A stretch of DNA of 64,000 bases from an uncultured bacterium. Lineage in GTDB: Bacteria; Myxococcota_A; Bradymonadia; UBA7976; VGTA01. Numbering within the stretch: position 1 is the first letter of the stretch; each line of letters opens with the position of its first letter. Location: the NCBI GenBank assembly GCA_943788935.1, contig CALSSE010000020.1, positions 62,001 to 126,000 of the forward strand, given 5' to 3'. This document shows positions 16,964 to 26,420 of the stretch, one piece after another. Under the pieces are notes generated by a model. That model was not told the origin of the DNA. It worked only from the letters and a program-made list of their open reading frames with translations, and did no database searches. The translations under genes were made by a program, and so were the position numbers.

Positions 16964-19900
16964 GTCTCAAAGTTTTGAGAGACTTTCACCTTACTCTTGC
17001 CAGCGCCGGTCCTATTGACAGAGACTTGCGTTCCCACACGCTCGGCGATGCCATCCACATGGCTAATGATTCCAATCTTGATGCCATGGACTTGTAAGTT
17101 ATCCAACATATTAATCGCCATATCAAGGGACTCAGGATCGAGTGTTCCAAAGCCTTCATCAATGAAAAGTGACTCTATATTTGTATTTTGAGAAGAGGTA
17201 CTCGAGAGCCCAAGCGCTAATGCGAGAGAGATGAGAAAACTCTCTCCTCCAGATAAGCTATTAACGCTGCGAACCTCATCACCTAAGTCTTGATCGATCA
17301 CTTGGAAGTTAAGCGGTTTCTTATCATCTTCAATCATCTCTAACTTGTAGCGACTCATCAGCTGCTTAAGATAATGATTAGCGTGCTCAATGATAATCTC
17401 TAAGGTGAAGCGTTGAGCGAAAGCATTGAACCCACCATACCTCCCTGAGCCCCCCAAGACTTTGGCCATCGTTCGTAAACGATTGGTCTGGGCGATCGCT
17501 GACTGTACCTCCTCACTCTCTTGCCCTTGTCTCTTAACAGCCTGTCGATGTTTTTTGAGAACCTCTTTTGAGCGTGACTCAATGAGTAATACCCGCTCCA
17601 CTTCTCCGTTTAAGCCTTTTAGTTCTAATCGGACCTCTCGCGCGGTTTGAGTAAGCGCCGAGCGGTCTTCCTCATCAAAAGGACTAACCTCTTGCCCCTC
17701 TCTTACCAAGACTTGAAGACGACTCCTGTACTTCTCCCCCAATTGTTGTCGACGAGCAGTGATACTCTCCTCGGCGAGAATGACTTGTCGCCTGAGCTCT
17801 GCAGTAGACCCTTCAAGCTCAGATCTTCTCTCAATCTCTGCAGTAATCTTCTCGATGTCGAGTGTTTGCCACAGCGCCAAGTAATCAGCGACCTCTCCAT
17901 CCAATAGGTCAACCTTAGCTCTCTTCCCTTCATACTCTTCCGTAAGCTGATGTGACTCCTTACTCATAGTATCCAAGCGACCTTTTAGCTCACCACGTTT
18001 AATGTGACCTTCACCACGCTTCGCTCTGAGCTCTTCGATCGTCGCCTGTTGTCGCTTTTGTTCGGCATAGTTTTTTTGTATCTCTTCTTCATACTCGCTG
18101 GATTGGTCGACTAAAGCCCTAAGATCTTCATACTCTCTCTGATGCTGAATAAGCTCTGTCTTGACCTCTTGTAGAGCGATATTCAAATCTGATCTCTTCT
18201 GCCCTTGATCTCTGATCTGTTTTTGAGATCTCTCAAGTGATCGCTCCTTGTCTGTGACATCTTCAGTCCGCTTACTCTGTGCTAGCGCCTGATCTCGCCA
18301 ATCTTGACAGAGCTGTCGCCAATGCTCTTGAAGCGTAAGTAGATCAGCAGTCACTGTGGAGGTAATCGAGTCGGGCGCGAAAGACTCAAGGTGAGAGATC
18401 ACTTCACTCTTCTGCACTTCTAGAGCGGTGAGCGCCTCGTTGAGGATGTGACCGTTATCATTCATGACTTGGAGATCTTGCTCTAGCTTAAATCTCTCTT
18501 CTTCAAACTGAGCGATCCGTATCTCCTCTTGGTTAAGCTCCTCGTAGAGGCCTTGCAGACGCTTCTGATCATGAATCATCTCTGCGATCACTTGATTGAG
18601 AGATTCGCTATCTCGGAGACTCTCTCCCTCAAGGTCAGTGAGATCTTGAATGAGCTGATTAATGAGCGCCTCATTAATCTGATCTGAAGCAGGTAAGAGA
18701 TCCTCAAGCACTAAACGATGATGTCGATGTAAGGTCTCGCGTTGCTGAGAGATTTCTCGCCAGTTCTCCTCTGATGAGAGCTCTCGCCACTCATCGAGCT
18801 GATCCTCACAGCTCTGTTGTTCTACCTGATATTGGTCTTCGATGATAACCAGCGTCTGCTCTCCTCCTGCGATTATATTTTGTAACGTCACTCGCTGAGT
18901 CTCAAGAGCATCTCGCTCAGCTTTAAGGTTCTCTACCCTCGACTTGAGACCTTCATTATCACTTTTCATACTCTGTAAGTGCTGAGAGTCATGAACGCTA
19001 GAACCACAGAGAGGGCAAGGGTTACCCTCGATGAGCTCTTCTCTCAACGGCGCCAAGATTCGTTCAATATCGCTCTTAGAGAGTGATTGCTCCAGCTCTT
19101 GTAGGCGCGCCTCGACTAAGCGAATGTCAATGATGAGCTCGCTGAAGTTCGATCTGCTCTCTGCTAATGTCAGCTGATGAGTGTTACGCCTCTCCTTTAT
19201 GGAGATGACCCTCGCTAATTGACTCTGAACAGAGCTCATGATGTTTTGAGCGCGCTTAATAAGACTCCGATTGTCCTCTTGAGTCGCGAGCCCATTACGC
19301 TTATCCAATAAGTCTTGTTCAGTAGAATGAGCGTTAATCTGACCTACTTGATTATGTATCATTTTACGTCGATGCTCGACCGCTTCCCAGTCATGATCGA
19401 GATCCTTAAGTCTCTCGACAGTATGCTGGTATTGTTGGCGAGCTTCATTAAGTAGTTGGCTCTTTTGAGACTCTTCTTGGCTGAGTTTATGAAGCGTTAT
19501 AAAGAGCTCTTTCCATCGATCTTGATGAGCGACTAGTCTTTGATAAGCGCTCTGAGTCACGACTCTTGAGAGATGCTCTTCACTCTGAAGATGTAAACGA
19601 TTAATATTTGCTTCAAGTTCAGTGATGTCTTCTTGAAGCGACAGACGTTCATGATCTATGGTGTCGAGGTCAGCCTCTAGAGACAGAACACGTTGCTCTC
19701 TCTGCTTCACTTTATCTTCACAGTGAGCGAGTTCAGATCTCTTTATCTGTTGTTGAGCTCTCTCTTCTGACTGTCGATCTAGAGCTTCGCCTAGCTTATG
19801 AAGAGCCCGCTGAATATTTATTTCATGCTCTTCTAAGCGCTCTTCTTCTTTATCGAGATTGCTCAACTCTCCCCTCAGCAGTTCAGTCTCTCTCTGAAGT

Positions 19901-20937
19901 TGAAGACGCTCCACTGCGGTATTTAAGAGAGACTTAAACTCATATAAACGTTTTATCTCATCGGTGAGATCGATGCCCTCATCGGCCGTTCTCCCCTGTT
20001 GACTTTGGGTGAGCATCATCTCCTCAAGCAACGCTTGATGACGATTCATTTCATCTTCTATCTGAGAGATCAGCACTTCAGCGGTCTGACTTAATCTCTG
20101 CTCATCTCGCAACCGTTTTAGCTCTCCTTGAGCACTCTCAAGCTCTCCTTGAGTCTCTTGAAGGTCCTCTTCTTCTAGGAGATCTTGATCAATATCTTCT
20201 CGCAGTTGGCTGAGCTGTTCTTCGGCTGCTCTTAATCTCTCTTGGGCGATATGAGAGATCTTTGAATATAGCTGGTCTCCCGTGATCAACTCTAAGAGTT
20301 TTGATCTCTCTTCCTCTCGTTTCAGAAACGCGTCGAACTCTCCTTGGGCGAGAAAAACAGTCCGACAAAACTCTTCATATTTAAGCCCTATGGTCTCCTC
20401 TATCCTTCTCCTCACTTCGGTCACCTTTGTGCCCTCGATGAGTTTTAGTTGAATGGCGCCTTCATCTACTTCTTGCTCGCTGAACCCTCGCTCCTCCACA
20501 GGGTTTATTCTCTCTGTTATTGAAGGGAGAATCTCATAGAGCTCTTGAGATACATTTTGAAACGTACCCTCAGGTTTTTTTCGTGATCTTTGAGTGTACC
20601 ATCGAGCTCTAAAGAAACGCTGATGATCTCGCGTAAAGTCGACTTCTGTCTCAATAAACCCCGCTCCATAGCTCATGAGAGCTCTAGGGTCATTCGCTAG
20701 AAGCCTACTCTTATCATGGTCTTCGGGACGTCCAATTTTTATCCCCCCATGGTTTGAGTAACGTGGAGTACGACCATAGAGTGATAAACAAATGGCATCC
20801 AACAGACTGCTCTTACCCGAGCCTGTCGGTCCGGTAATCGCGAAGAGCCCACAAGATCTTAAAGGCTCTGCTCGGAAGTCCAACTCGAAGGAGTCGAAAG
20901 TAGTTATATTTTTAGCGCTCACTCTCAGTATCTTCAT
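16948..20937 (-). CDS. sbcC: SbcC, ATPase subunit of SbcCD nuclease
   Basis: The protein has 1329 residues, longer than the roughly 1050 of E. coli SbcC. Walker A GPTGSGKSSLLDAI is near the N-terminus. Two long coiled-coil arms surround the zinc hook 'NPCPLCGSSV' near residue 640. The ABC signature 'NSLSGGESFLISLALALG' and Walker B 'ESLFIDEGFGTLDPESLD' are at the C-terminus. With SbcD it forms the Mre11-Rad50-like complex that cleaves hairpins and processes blocked double-strand ends. The start ATG follows GAGGTATTCC and lies 14 bp after sbcD, so the pair forms one operon. The 3' end is bordered by the 17-bp tandem repeat. Confidence 0.97.
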   Translation of the reverse strand: MKILRVSAKNITTFDSFELDFRAEPLRSCGLFAITGPTGSGKSSLLDAICLSLYGRTPRYSNHGGIKIGRPEDHDKSRLLANDPRALMSYGAGFIETEVDFTRDHQRFFRARWYTQRSRKKPEGTFQNVSQELYEILPSITERINPVEERGFSEQEVDEGAIQLKLIEGTKVTEVRRRIEETIGLKYEEFCRTVFLAQGEFDAFLKREEERSKLLELITGDQLYSKISHIAQERLRAAEEQLSQLREDIDQDLLEEEDLQETQGELESAQGELKRLRDEQRLSQTAEVLISQIEDEMNRHQALLEEMMLTQSQQGRTADEGIDLTDEIKRLYEFKSLLNTAVERLQLQRETELLRGELSNLDKEEERLEEHEINIQRALHKLGEALDRQSEERAQQQIKRSELAHCEDKVKQREQRVLSLEADLDTIDHERLSLQEDITELEANINRLHLQSEEHLSRVVTQSAYQRLVAHQDRWKELFITLHKLSQEESQKSQLLNEARQQYQHTVERLKDLDHDWEAVEHRRKMIHNQVGQINAHSTEQDLLDKRNGLATQEDNRSLIKRAQNIMSSVQSQLARVISIKERRNTHQLTLAESRSNFSELIIDIRLVEARLQELEQSLSKSDIERILAPLREELIEGNPCPLCGSSVHDSQHLQSMKSDNEGLKSRVENLKAERDALETQRVTLQNIIAGGEQTLVIIEDQYQVEQQSCEDQLDEWRELSSEENWREISQQRETLHRHHRLVLEDLLPASDQINEALINQLIQDLTDLEGESLRDSESLNQVIAEMIHDQKRLQGLYEELNQEEIRIAQFEEERFKLEQDLQVMNDNGHILNEALTALEVQKSEVISHLESFAPDSITSTVTADLLTLQEHWRQLCQDWRDQALAQSKRTEDVTDKERSLERSQKQIRDQGQKRSDLNIALQEVKTELIQHQREYEDLRALVDQSSEYEEEIQKNYAEQKRQQATIEELRAKRGEGHIKRGELKGRLDTMSKESHQLTEEYEGKRAKVDLLDGEVADYLALWQTLDIEKITAEIERRSELEGSTAELRRQVILAEESITARRQQLGEKYRSRLQVLVREGQEVSPFDEEDRSALTQTAREVRLELKGLNGEVERVLLIESRSKEVLKKHRQAVKRQGQESEEVQSAIAQTNRLRTMAKVLGGSGRYGGFNAFAQRFTLEIIIEHANHYLKQLMSRYKLEMIEDDKKPLNFQVIDQDLGDEVRSVNSLSGGESFLISLALALGLSSTSSQNTNIESLFIDEGFGTLDPESLDMAINMLDNLQVHGIKIGIISHVDGIAERVGTQVSVNRTGAGKSKVKVSQNFETALYL

Positions 20938-20951
20938 GGAATACCTCAGCT

Positions 20952-22259
20952 TTATCGGGTAGAAGCATCTTCTAAAGACGCGGCCAAGGTCACACGAGCC
21001 TCATCGCGTAGCTGCTCAAATAATAGCGCGAGATCTGGTGGTGGTTCAACACCTCGCCGGCTCTTCCATCGAGCCTTGAAGACCTCTTCCGGATTGATAT
21101 CGTTTAAGTGAGACTTCGGTGGTACTCCCACTCCATTCGCAGCGCCCTTGGCAGGATAAGTAACGGAAATTTTTGCTAAGCGCACGTGTTTGGTCTTGAG
21201 GGTGTTCAAAACTTTGACTTTTATATTGGGGTCGGGGTGTTCTGAGTGAATATTCACTTGTAACAGAGGCCTCCGCCACTGAGGCTCATCTTCATTAAGC
21301 TCGGGGAGTCTCTTCAGCTCTCGGATGACCTCGTCAAAGCTCATGAGTGTAGACTTCTCTTTTGTCTCGTCTCTCTTGGGTATCCTGAGCATCTCAACTT
21401 TGAGATATTTTGGGATCAGTAAGGGCTCTATCTTTTGAACTTGAGCCCCCTCTAGCTCAACTAAAACTATTTGATGGGGATAGTCACGCTCGGCGATCGA
21501 AAATGCCAGTGGAGCTCCCGAGTATCTGATCGGTGGAGAAGCTGAAATCTCTTGAGCGAGGTGAAGGTGACCTAAGGCTACGTAAGCGGGTTTTACTCCG
21601 CTCAAGGAAAAAATATCATCAGGCAATGATTGGTCTCCGTATCCCCGAGGTTTTCTCTCGCTTTCGAGGGAAAGTAAGCCACGGTTCATCTCACAATGAC
21701 CGGTGAGGATGAGAGCTTGATGAGGTTCAAGACGGTCACTGAGCCTCTTCATGGTGAGCTGGTATACCTCTCGAACCCCATTAATCACCCTCCCTTCAGG
21801 CCCCTCTGTTTTGAGCGGGAGGTCTGATGCTCTGAGGAAAGGGACTGCGGCGACCCATGCCTCTGAGTCACTATTTTTAGAACTCACCTTGATATATAAG
21901 TCATCCCAAGCCGACGTTTTGGGATTAGGTAGACCGCCGATCACATGAACATTAAGCGCTTTAAGTACCTCTCGGGGCGCGTCTAGGCGCTGGGCAGAGT
22001 CATGATTACCCCCAATGACGATCATCTGCAATGCAGGGAGCGCCTGATGAGCGCGCATTAAAAAGTTGTAGTATAGTCTCGTCGATTCGGCAGACGGATT
22101 GTGTGTATCAAATATATCACCCGCAATCAGTAGAACATCGATCTCTAAATCGATAAGTTGTGTTAGAAGCCAATCTAAGAAAGAGCGATGTTCTTCATGT
22201 CGGCTCTGACCGTAAAGTCTATGACCAATGTGCCAATCGCTAGTATGTATTATTCGCAT
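20952..22259 (-). CDS. sbcD: SbcD, nuclease subunit of SbcCD
   Basis: The protein has 435 residues. Calcineurin-type metallophosphoesterase motifs are all present: 'TSDWHIGHRLYG' (D-x-H), 'LLIAGDIFDTHNPS' (GD), 'VIGGNHDSAQRL' (GNHD), 'LTGHCEMN' and 'YVALGHLHLAQ' (GHxH). This is the Mre11-like exonuclease/endonuclease partner of SbcC. The C-terminal part includes the SbcD extension ('EEVFKARWKSR'). The next gene sbcC follows 14 bp later in the same direction. Confidence 0.97.
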   Translation of the reverse strand: MRIIHTSDWHIGHRLYGQSRHEEHRSFLDWLLTQLIDLEIDVLLIAGDIFDTHNPSAESTRLYYNFLMRAHQALPALQMIVIGGNHDSAQRLDAPREVLKALNVHVIGGLPNPKTSAWDDLYIKVSSKNSDSEAWVAAVPFLRASDLPLKTEGPEGRVINGVREVYQLTMKRLSDRLEPHQALILTGHCEMNRGLLSLESERKPRGYGDQSLPDDIFSLSGVKPAYVALGHLHLAQEISASPPIRYSGAPLAFSIAERDYPHQIVLVELEGAQVQKIEPLLIPKYLKVEMLRIPKRDETKEKSTLMSFDEVIRELKRLPELNEDEPQWRRPLLQVNIHSEHPDPNIKVKVLNTLKTKHVRLAKISVTYPAKGAANGVGVPPKSHLNDINPEEVFKARWKSRRGVEPPPDLALLFEQLRDEARVTLAASLEDASTR

Positions 22260-22576
22260 GTATTTTGACCGTTAACTTCTCGAGTGCATGAGACACTATT
22301 ATGTTTAATCTCACCGCTGATTACAACGTTGAACGCTTGGCATTTCCTAGAGATCATTTCATCTCATAAGCTCTTCCATTGAGCAGATATGTGTCTTGAA
22401 GAAGACTTACGTCATGTCTTAAAGGTCACTATTTTATAACGAGTATAGATAGAAACATGCGACAGAGTTTAGAGAGACTCGTTCTATCGGTCTTTTCTAT
22501 ACATCATTGTACACAATATCAGAGTCTGTGCTATGTGATTGATATGGATCGATTTAAGTTGAGGTATGGGCATACC
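22260..22576. other. Divergent intergenic region between sbcD and lipoprotein gene
   Basis: About 317 bp between divergent starts. No RNA gene, inverted repeat or strong promoter is evident. In-frame ATG codons at 22457 and 22544 could extend the downstream CDS, but they lack ribosome sites and would put an implausibly long segment before the signal peptide. Confidence 0.4.
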
Positions 22577-25366
22577 ATGAATAAAACAGATCAGATATCA
22601 TCAACGAGTCGAGAGCGATATCAATCGACTCGTTACTTCAAGACCGCTTCAGCGTCTACTTCTAAAGTACATGGTGAGTTGGGCTGCTTCGGTGCATTTG
22701 CATTAACGCTAATGATGAGTTTTACGGCTTGTGAATCCCCCCCACAGAAGTCTCTCGACAATCAAGATTGGACCGAGTTTGGGATCTATGAGGTTTATTT
22801 AGATCAAGGGAGTCAACAGGGGGGAGATGATACCATAGAAGCAGGGAGCCCCATAGAGGCTGGGGAGATCGTTGTCCTTGATGACTATGATGTCGCAGGC
22901 CAAGAGATCGCGGGCCAAGAGATCGCGGGCCAAGAGATCGCGGGCCAAGAGACCGCAGGCCAAGAGACCGCAGGCCAAGAGACCGCAGGCCAAGAGACCG
23001 CAGGCCAAGAGAATATCATCATCGAAGATCCTCTCCTGTCTTTCTCGGAAGCCACCATACCTACAAATGATCAAGTCGCGATCTGGGATGGGAGTGGTGG
23101 GTTGACGTTGTGGTGGGTCAGAGGGTCAGAGATTTGGATGAGTCAAGCTGATGAAAACCACCAACTCGGAGCTCCAAAGCAAGTCTATGATCATAACTCT
23201 CCCCTCACCAAGATCCATTTGAGCGCTTTAACTCAAAGCGCTTACCTAGTGATCGAAGACCAAGAGAAAACGATATCAATGCTCACACTTGGCAGTGGGG
23301 TAGATTGGGGAGTAAGTCCATTGACAGCGCTTCGCTTACCTTTGAGTGGAGAGGTTCGAGTGAGCTCTTATGAAGATCAAATGGTGATCATTGGAAACTC
23401 CGATGAGCTCTCTCTTTTGAGTTGGATCATCGTTAATGAAGGAGATGCCTTCAATACCGATAACCAAGACGCTCTCCATCATCAACTAGACGTTCGCTTC
23501 GCTCCTGTCGATTGGCCCATGCCTTCGTCAATAGGCTGGGTAAGCGGGCAAGCTGTCCTTCGATTTGACAGTATTGGAGAGTGCGTTTATTTGAGCCCTC
23601 TATATAATGTCAATGGGTCTGCTCCTTGCCTCTCATCAAGCGGATACTTCTTGAATTCTTCCTCAGAGACGACCTTGTTGATGCTCGATGAGAGCGGAGC
23701 TTTAAAGGCGACAATCGCTAGCTCTCCCAATGAAGAAGCAAGCTACCTCATCGCTCAAGTCGAGCTTGATGATCAAGTGACAGAAGGTAAAATCTCGCCT
23801 CTATTTGGACCATTCAGAGGATCTCAAAGACAGCTCACCTTCTTAGGGAGATCCTATGATGATAGCAGCGAAGAGGGCCTCAAGAGTCGTCTTATCGTCG
23901 CTGAGCCTCAAGGGCTATGGTTCTCGGAGAATGCATGGTCTGAGTGGCCATTCCCCCATGTCAAAGCCTCAGTGAGGAGAGGCGAAGAGCTTTGGTTATA
24001 TGTCTTTGATGAAACCAACGCGCCACGCCGAGTGAGAGCCCCTCTTCAAGTCAATACTTTTAACGAGAGGACTCCTTACGGTCTCAGCTTTGATACAAGC
24101 TGTAGGCCTACAGTAGAGCGCTGTGACGAACTAGATAACAACTGTGATGGGATCATAGATAATGGCCTCTGCTGCGCCAATGGTCGCTCTCCCTATGAAG
24201 GCTATTTCATCCCTAGCGCCACTCCGAGAGAATTCTTTGTCACCGACGTAGAGAATGCTGATGCTTCGCGTTATGCGGTCCGAGTAGCTGATGACCGTTG
24301 GGAGATCTGGGCTATTTACTATGGAGCGAGCAGTCGAAACCTCGTCTCTTTTGGAACGATTGAGGGCGCTTACAACGCTATCGGATTTACCGCTGCAGGC
24401 GGTTACTCAGTACTCGTCGCCCAAGATGCTGAGGGAACATGGAAGGCGTTTTGGAATCATAGTGATCCCAATGCCTCATTAAAAGCACCTGAGACGCTCG
24501 GTTGTGAACAGGTACTAGCGATGAGTAATGTGGGGAACTTGACGACTAGCTCTAGCCCGGCGGTCATCTGTAATGACCGAGTCGTTCATCTTCGCGCTGA
24601 TCGTGATGAAGATGATGTCCTCCTCCCTGCTGACACCTATATTGACCCTTTCCAAGCCCTGCCTAACATTGAATGGGCGACTTTCATTCGCCATAACTCG
24701 AGGGGTGAATCTTCTATGATCATCGCTTTTCAAAGTTTAGCAGGAGATGCATGGGAGGTCAGTAAGATTTCGGTCGCTAAAGGCGTGGGGAACAGTCTCA
24801 GTTTTGGTGTCCCGCAGAGCTTAAACAGTCGCTTGGATATAAATGCATTCGAGAGACCTCACCCCATTTATTTACATCGTGATGACTCCCCTGGCTTTCC
24901 TGGCTCGCTTCCTTTTCTAGAGATCGATGAGGACAATGTCAGCGCTCGGGTCAATATACCTCGAGACAACAACCGAGTCTGGAATCGGATCCATTTTGGA
25001 GCCCCTGTTGATCAGATCCGCTATTCAGAGCTACCTAGTAAAGTTGTCGCTAGCGCTTCCCACCAAGACGGCAGGGGAGTTGATTTCTATGTTCTTGACT
25101 TTAAGAATCATGAGCGCCTGACACCGTGGGTTACCAAACCAACATTCTCTTGGAGATCGCCTCTCTCTGAAGAACAAGGTACACCGAACGAAGATCAAGG
25201 TGTGCCAGACGAGGCTGCGCCCTTCAGGTGGTCAATGATTCATGGTAATTACTATAATTACATCGCGACTTTATTTGAGGCAGGGAATGTAAGTATAGAC
25301 GGCGCTAACCTCCCTAGAGGCGTTTGGACTGTACGACTCTACTCGGTGACAAATTGTGTGCGCTAG
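22577..25366 (+). CDS. Large lipoprotein with AGQE repeats and MopE-like motif
   Basis: About 929 residues from the ATG at 22577 (GAGGT site 11 bp upstream; earlier Met codons would add a long hydrophilic lead). The n-region is about 35 residues, followed by hydrophobic FGAFALTLMMSFTAC with lipobox Cys52. A stalk carries eight AGQE-type repeats (about residues 107-146). The body is beta-rich and probably a propeller. Near residue 514-532 lies 'CDELDNNCDGIIDNGLC', the putative metal-binding motif of MopE-type proteins. Neighbouring Trp- and Asp-rich blades continue to the end. It is likely a surface or secreted binding protein. No catalytic motif is seen. It is transcribed alone; the next gene (sigma factor) has its own candidate promoter. 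Confidence 0.72.
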   Translation: MNKTDQISSTSRERYQSTRYFKTASASTSKVHGELGCFGAFALTLMMSFTACESPPQKSLDNQDWTEFGIYEVYLDQGSQQGGDDTIEAGSPIEAGEIVVLDDYDVAGQEIAGQEIAGQEIAGQETAGQETAGQETAGQETAGQENIIIEDPLLSFSEATIPTNDQVAIWDGSGGLTLWWVRGSEIWMSQADENHQLGAPKQVYDHNSPLTKIHLSALTQSAYLVIEDQEKTISMLTLGSGVDWGVSPLTALRLPLSGEVRVSSYEDQMVIIGNSDELSLLSWIIVNEGDAFNTDNQDALHHQLDVRFAPVDWPMPSSIGWVSGQAVLRFDSIGECVYLSPLYNVNGSAPCLSSSGYFLNSSSETTLLMLDESGALKATIASSPNEEASYLIAQVELDDQVTEGKISPLFGPFRGSQRQLTFLGRSYDDSSEEGLKSRLIVAEPQGLWFSENAWSEWPFPHVKASVRRGEELWLYVFDETNAPRRVRAPLQVNTFNERTPYGLSFDTSCRPTVERCDELDNNCDGIIDNGLCCANGRSPYEGYFIPSATPREFFVTDVENADASRYAVRVADDRWEIWAIYYGASSRNLVSFGTIEGAYNAIGFTAAGGYSVLVAQDAEGTWKAFWNHSDPNASLKAPETLGCEQVLAMSNVGNLTTSSSPAVICNDRVVHLRADRDEDDVLLPADTYIDPFQALPNIEWATFIRHNSRGESSMIIAFQSLAGDAWEVSKISVAKGVGNSLSFGVPQSLNSRLDINAFERPHPIYLHRDDSPGFPGSLPFLEIDEDNVSARVNIPRDNNRVWNRIHFGAPVDQIRYSELPSKVVASASHQDGRGVDFYVLDFKNHERLTPWVTKPTFSWRSPLSEEQGTPNEDQGVPDEAAPFRWSMIHGNYYNYIATLFEAGNVSIDGANLPRGVWTVRLYSVTNCVR
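22895..23014 (+). repeat. 8 x 15-bp in-frame tandem repeat (AGQEI/AGQET)
   Basis: Eight 15-bp units of GCGGGCCAAGAGATC / GCAGGCCAAGAGACC type run from 22895 to 23014. They encode AGQEI (three), AGQET (four) and AGQEN (one). Units of the same class are identical or nearly so, which points to recent slippage or unequal exchange. Confidence 0.95.
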
Positions 25367-25436
25367 ATGGAGTGTCCATAGCAAGTTAATGATCATGACA
25401 AGATCGTCCTTTCACCTCAACGCTTGATGGGTTATG

Positions 25437-25464
25437 TTGAGTGCAGGTCACCGATAGCTACAAT
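25437..25464 (+). promoter_or_regulatory. Candidate sigma70-type promoter for the sigma-factor gene
   Basis: TTGAGT (25437-25442, four of six -35 bases) and TACAAT (25459-25464, five of six -10 bases) are separated by 16 bp. Transcription would start near 25471, about 11 bp before an ATG at 25482 and 25 bp before the TTG start, giving a very short leader. Confidence 0.45.
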
Positions 25465-25495
25465 CTATGAGTCATGTTAAAATGAGTGTAAACCC

Positions 25496-26248
25496 TTGAT
25501 AAAATCTAATTATTTCCAAAGGGATGAGTCGATCGTTGAATATGCTCCGTTAGTCGATAAGCTCGCGAAACGTATCATTTCCCGTCTGCCCTCTAACGTG
25601 GAATTGGACGATCTTAAAAGTGCAGGGTTTATTGGACTAATAGACGCGATCGAGAAATTCAGTGATGAAAAGGGGACTCCCTTCTCCGTCTATGCAGAGA
25701 TCCGCATCAGAGGTGCAATCATGGATGAGCTGCGCTCAAGAGATTGGGTGCCACGCTCTGTGAGAGACCGAAATCAAAAGCTCCAAGAGGCGATTCAAAC
25801 ACTTCAACTCAAGCTAGGACGCAAACCAAGTGAGAGTGAGCTAGCAGAATCGCTCAATTGTACATTAGCCGAGCTTCATCAGTATCAAAACCGAGCGGAG
25901 ATTAAGTCACTTCTCTCTTTGGAAGACCTCGGTCAACGGCGAGATTCCGATGGCGGAAGTCGTGATGTTTTGGAGATGATCGCTGATCCGGAGCAAGATA
26001 CCCCTGAGGATCATATAGAGAGAGTCGATGAAGCGGCTATGCTCCAGCTCGCTTTAAGCCGCTTGAGACCAAGACAAAACACCATCCTCAGACTTTATTA
26101 TTTTGAAGACATGAAGCTCCGAGAAATAGGAGAGCACCTCAACATCACTGAATCTAGGGTGAGTCAAATTTTATCAGAGAGCCTCGGGCGACTCAAAGTC
26201 GTGATGCATAAACTACAACGTGGTGATTATATCCACGAGTCCAAGTGA
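25496..26248 (+). CDS. FliA/WhiG-type (sigma-28 family) RNA polymerase sigma factor
   Basis: The protein has 250 residues and matches the FliA/WhiG group over its full length: region 2 'YAPLVDKLAKRIISRLPSNVELDDLKSAGFIGLIDAIEKF' (shown here as family signature, residues 15-55), 'YAEIRIRGAIMDELRSRDWVPRSVR', region 3 'LGRKPSESELAESLN', and region 4 HTH 'MKLREIGEHLNITESRVSQILSE'. FliA directs flagellar and chemotaxis promoters; WhiG-like homologues control development. No flagellar gene is in the window. The only in-frame initiator is TTG at 25496; an ATG 14 bp upstream (25482) is out of frame and stops at once. The next genes are a small ORF and a Ser/Thr kinase. Confidence 0.9.
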   Translation: MIKSNYFQRDESIVEYAPLVDKLAKRIISRLPSNVELDDLKSAGFIGLIDAIEKFSDEKGTPFSVYAEIRIRGAIMDELRSRDWVPRSVRDRNQKLQEAIQTLQLKLGRKPSESELAESLNCTLAELHQYQNRAEIKSLLSLEDLGQRRDSDGGSRDVLEMIADPEQDTPEDHIERVDEAAMLQLALSRLRPRQNTILRLYYFEDMKLREIGEHLNITESRVSQILSESLGRLKVVMHKLQRGDYIHESK

Positions 26249-26255
26249 TGTTGCT

Positions 26256-26411
26256 ATGAAGAGAATATGGCTCGATTTACTCACATATAAACATATACAA
26301 TCCGAGGTAGAGACCATTAATTTAAGAGGTGACGCTCCGAATAAACTGTTGTGTAATCTCTTTGATGATGATCAAGTCATTTTAACATATATGTCTCAAG
26401 AGAGAAGTTGA
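26256..26411 (+). CDS. Possible small protein (51 aa)
   Basis: The ATG at 26256 lies 7 bp after the sigma-factor stop and opens a 51-codon ORF ('MKRIWLDLLTYK...YMSQERS') that stops at 26411, where the ribosome site GAGAGGAG of the kinase gene begins. The position in a tight operon and a balanced, charged composition make it plausible. There is no recognisable family and only a weak ribosome site. A longer GTG start at 26220 would overlap the sigma gene. Confidence 0.35.
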   Translation: MKRIWLDLLTYKHIQSEVETINLRGDAPNKLLCNLFDDDQVILTYMSQERS

Positions 26412-26420
26412 GAGGAGCCT

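Noticed and set aside
22799..23105. ORFs over the AGQE array (AKRSRAKR and LLACGLLACG type)
   Set aside because: Other-frame readings of the 15-bp repeat inside the large lipoprotein gene; no ribosome site or independent support.
25496..26248. Flagellar regulation from the FliA-type sigma factor
   Set aside because: No flagellar or chemotaxis gene is in the window, so the sigma factor is described only by family.
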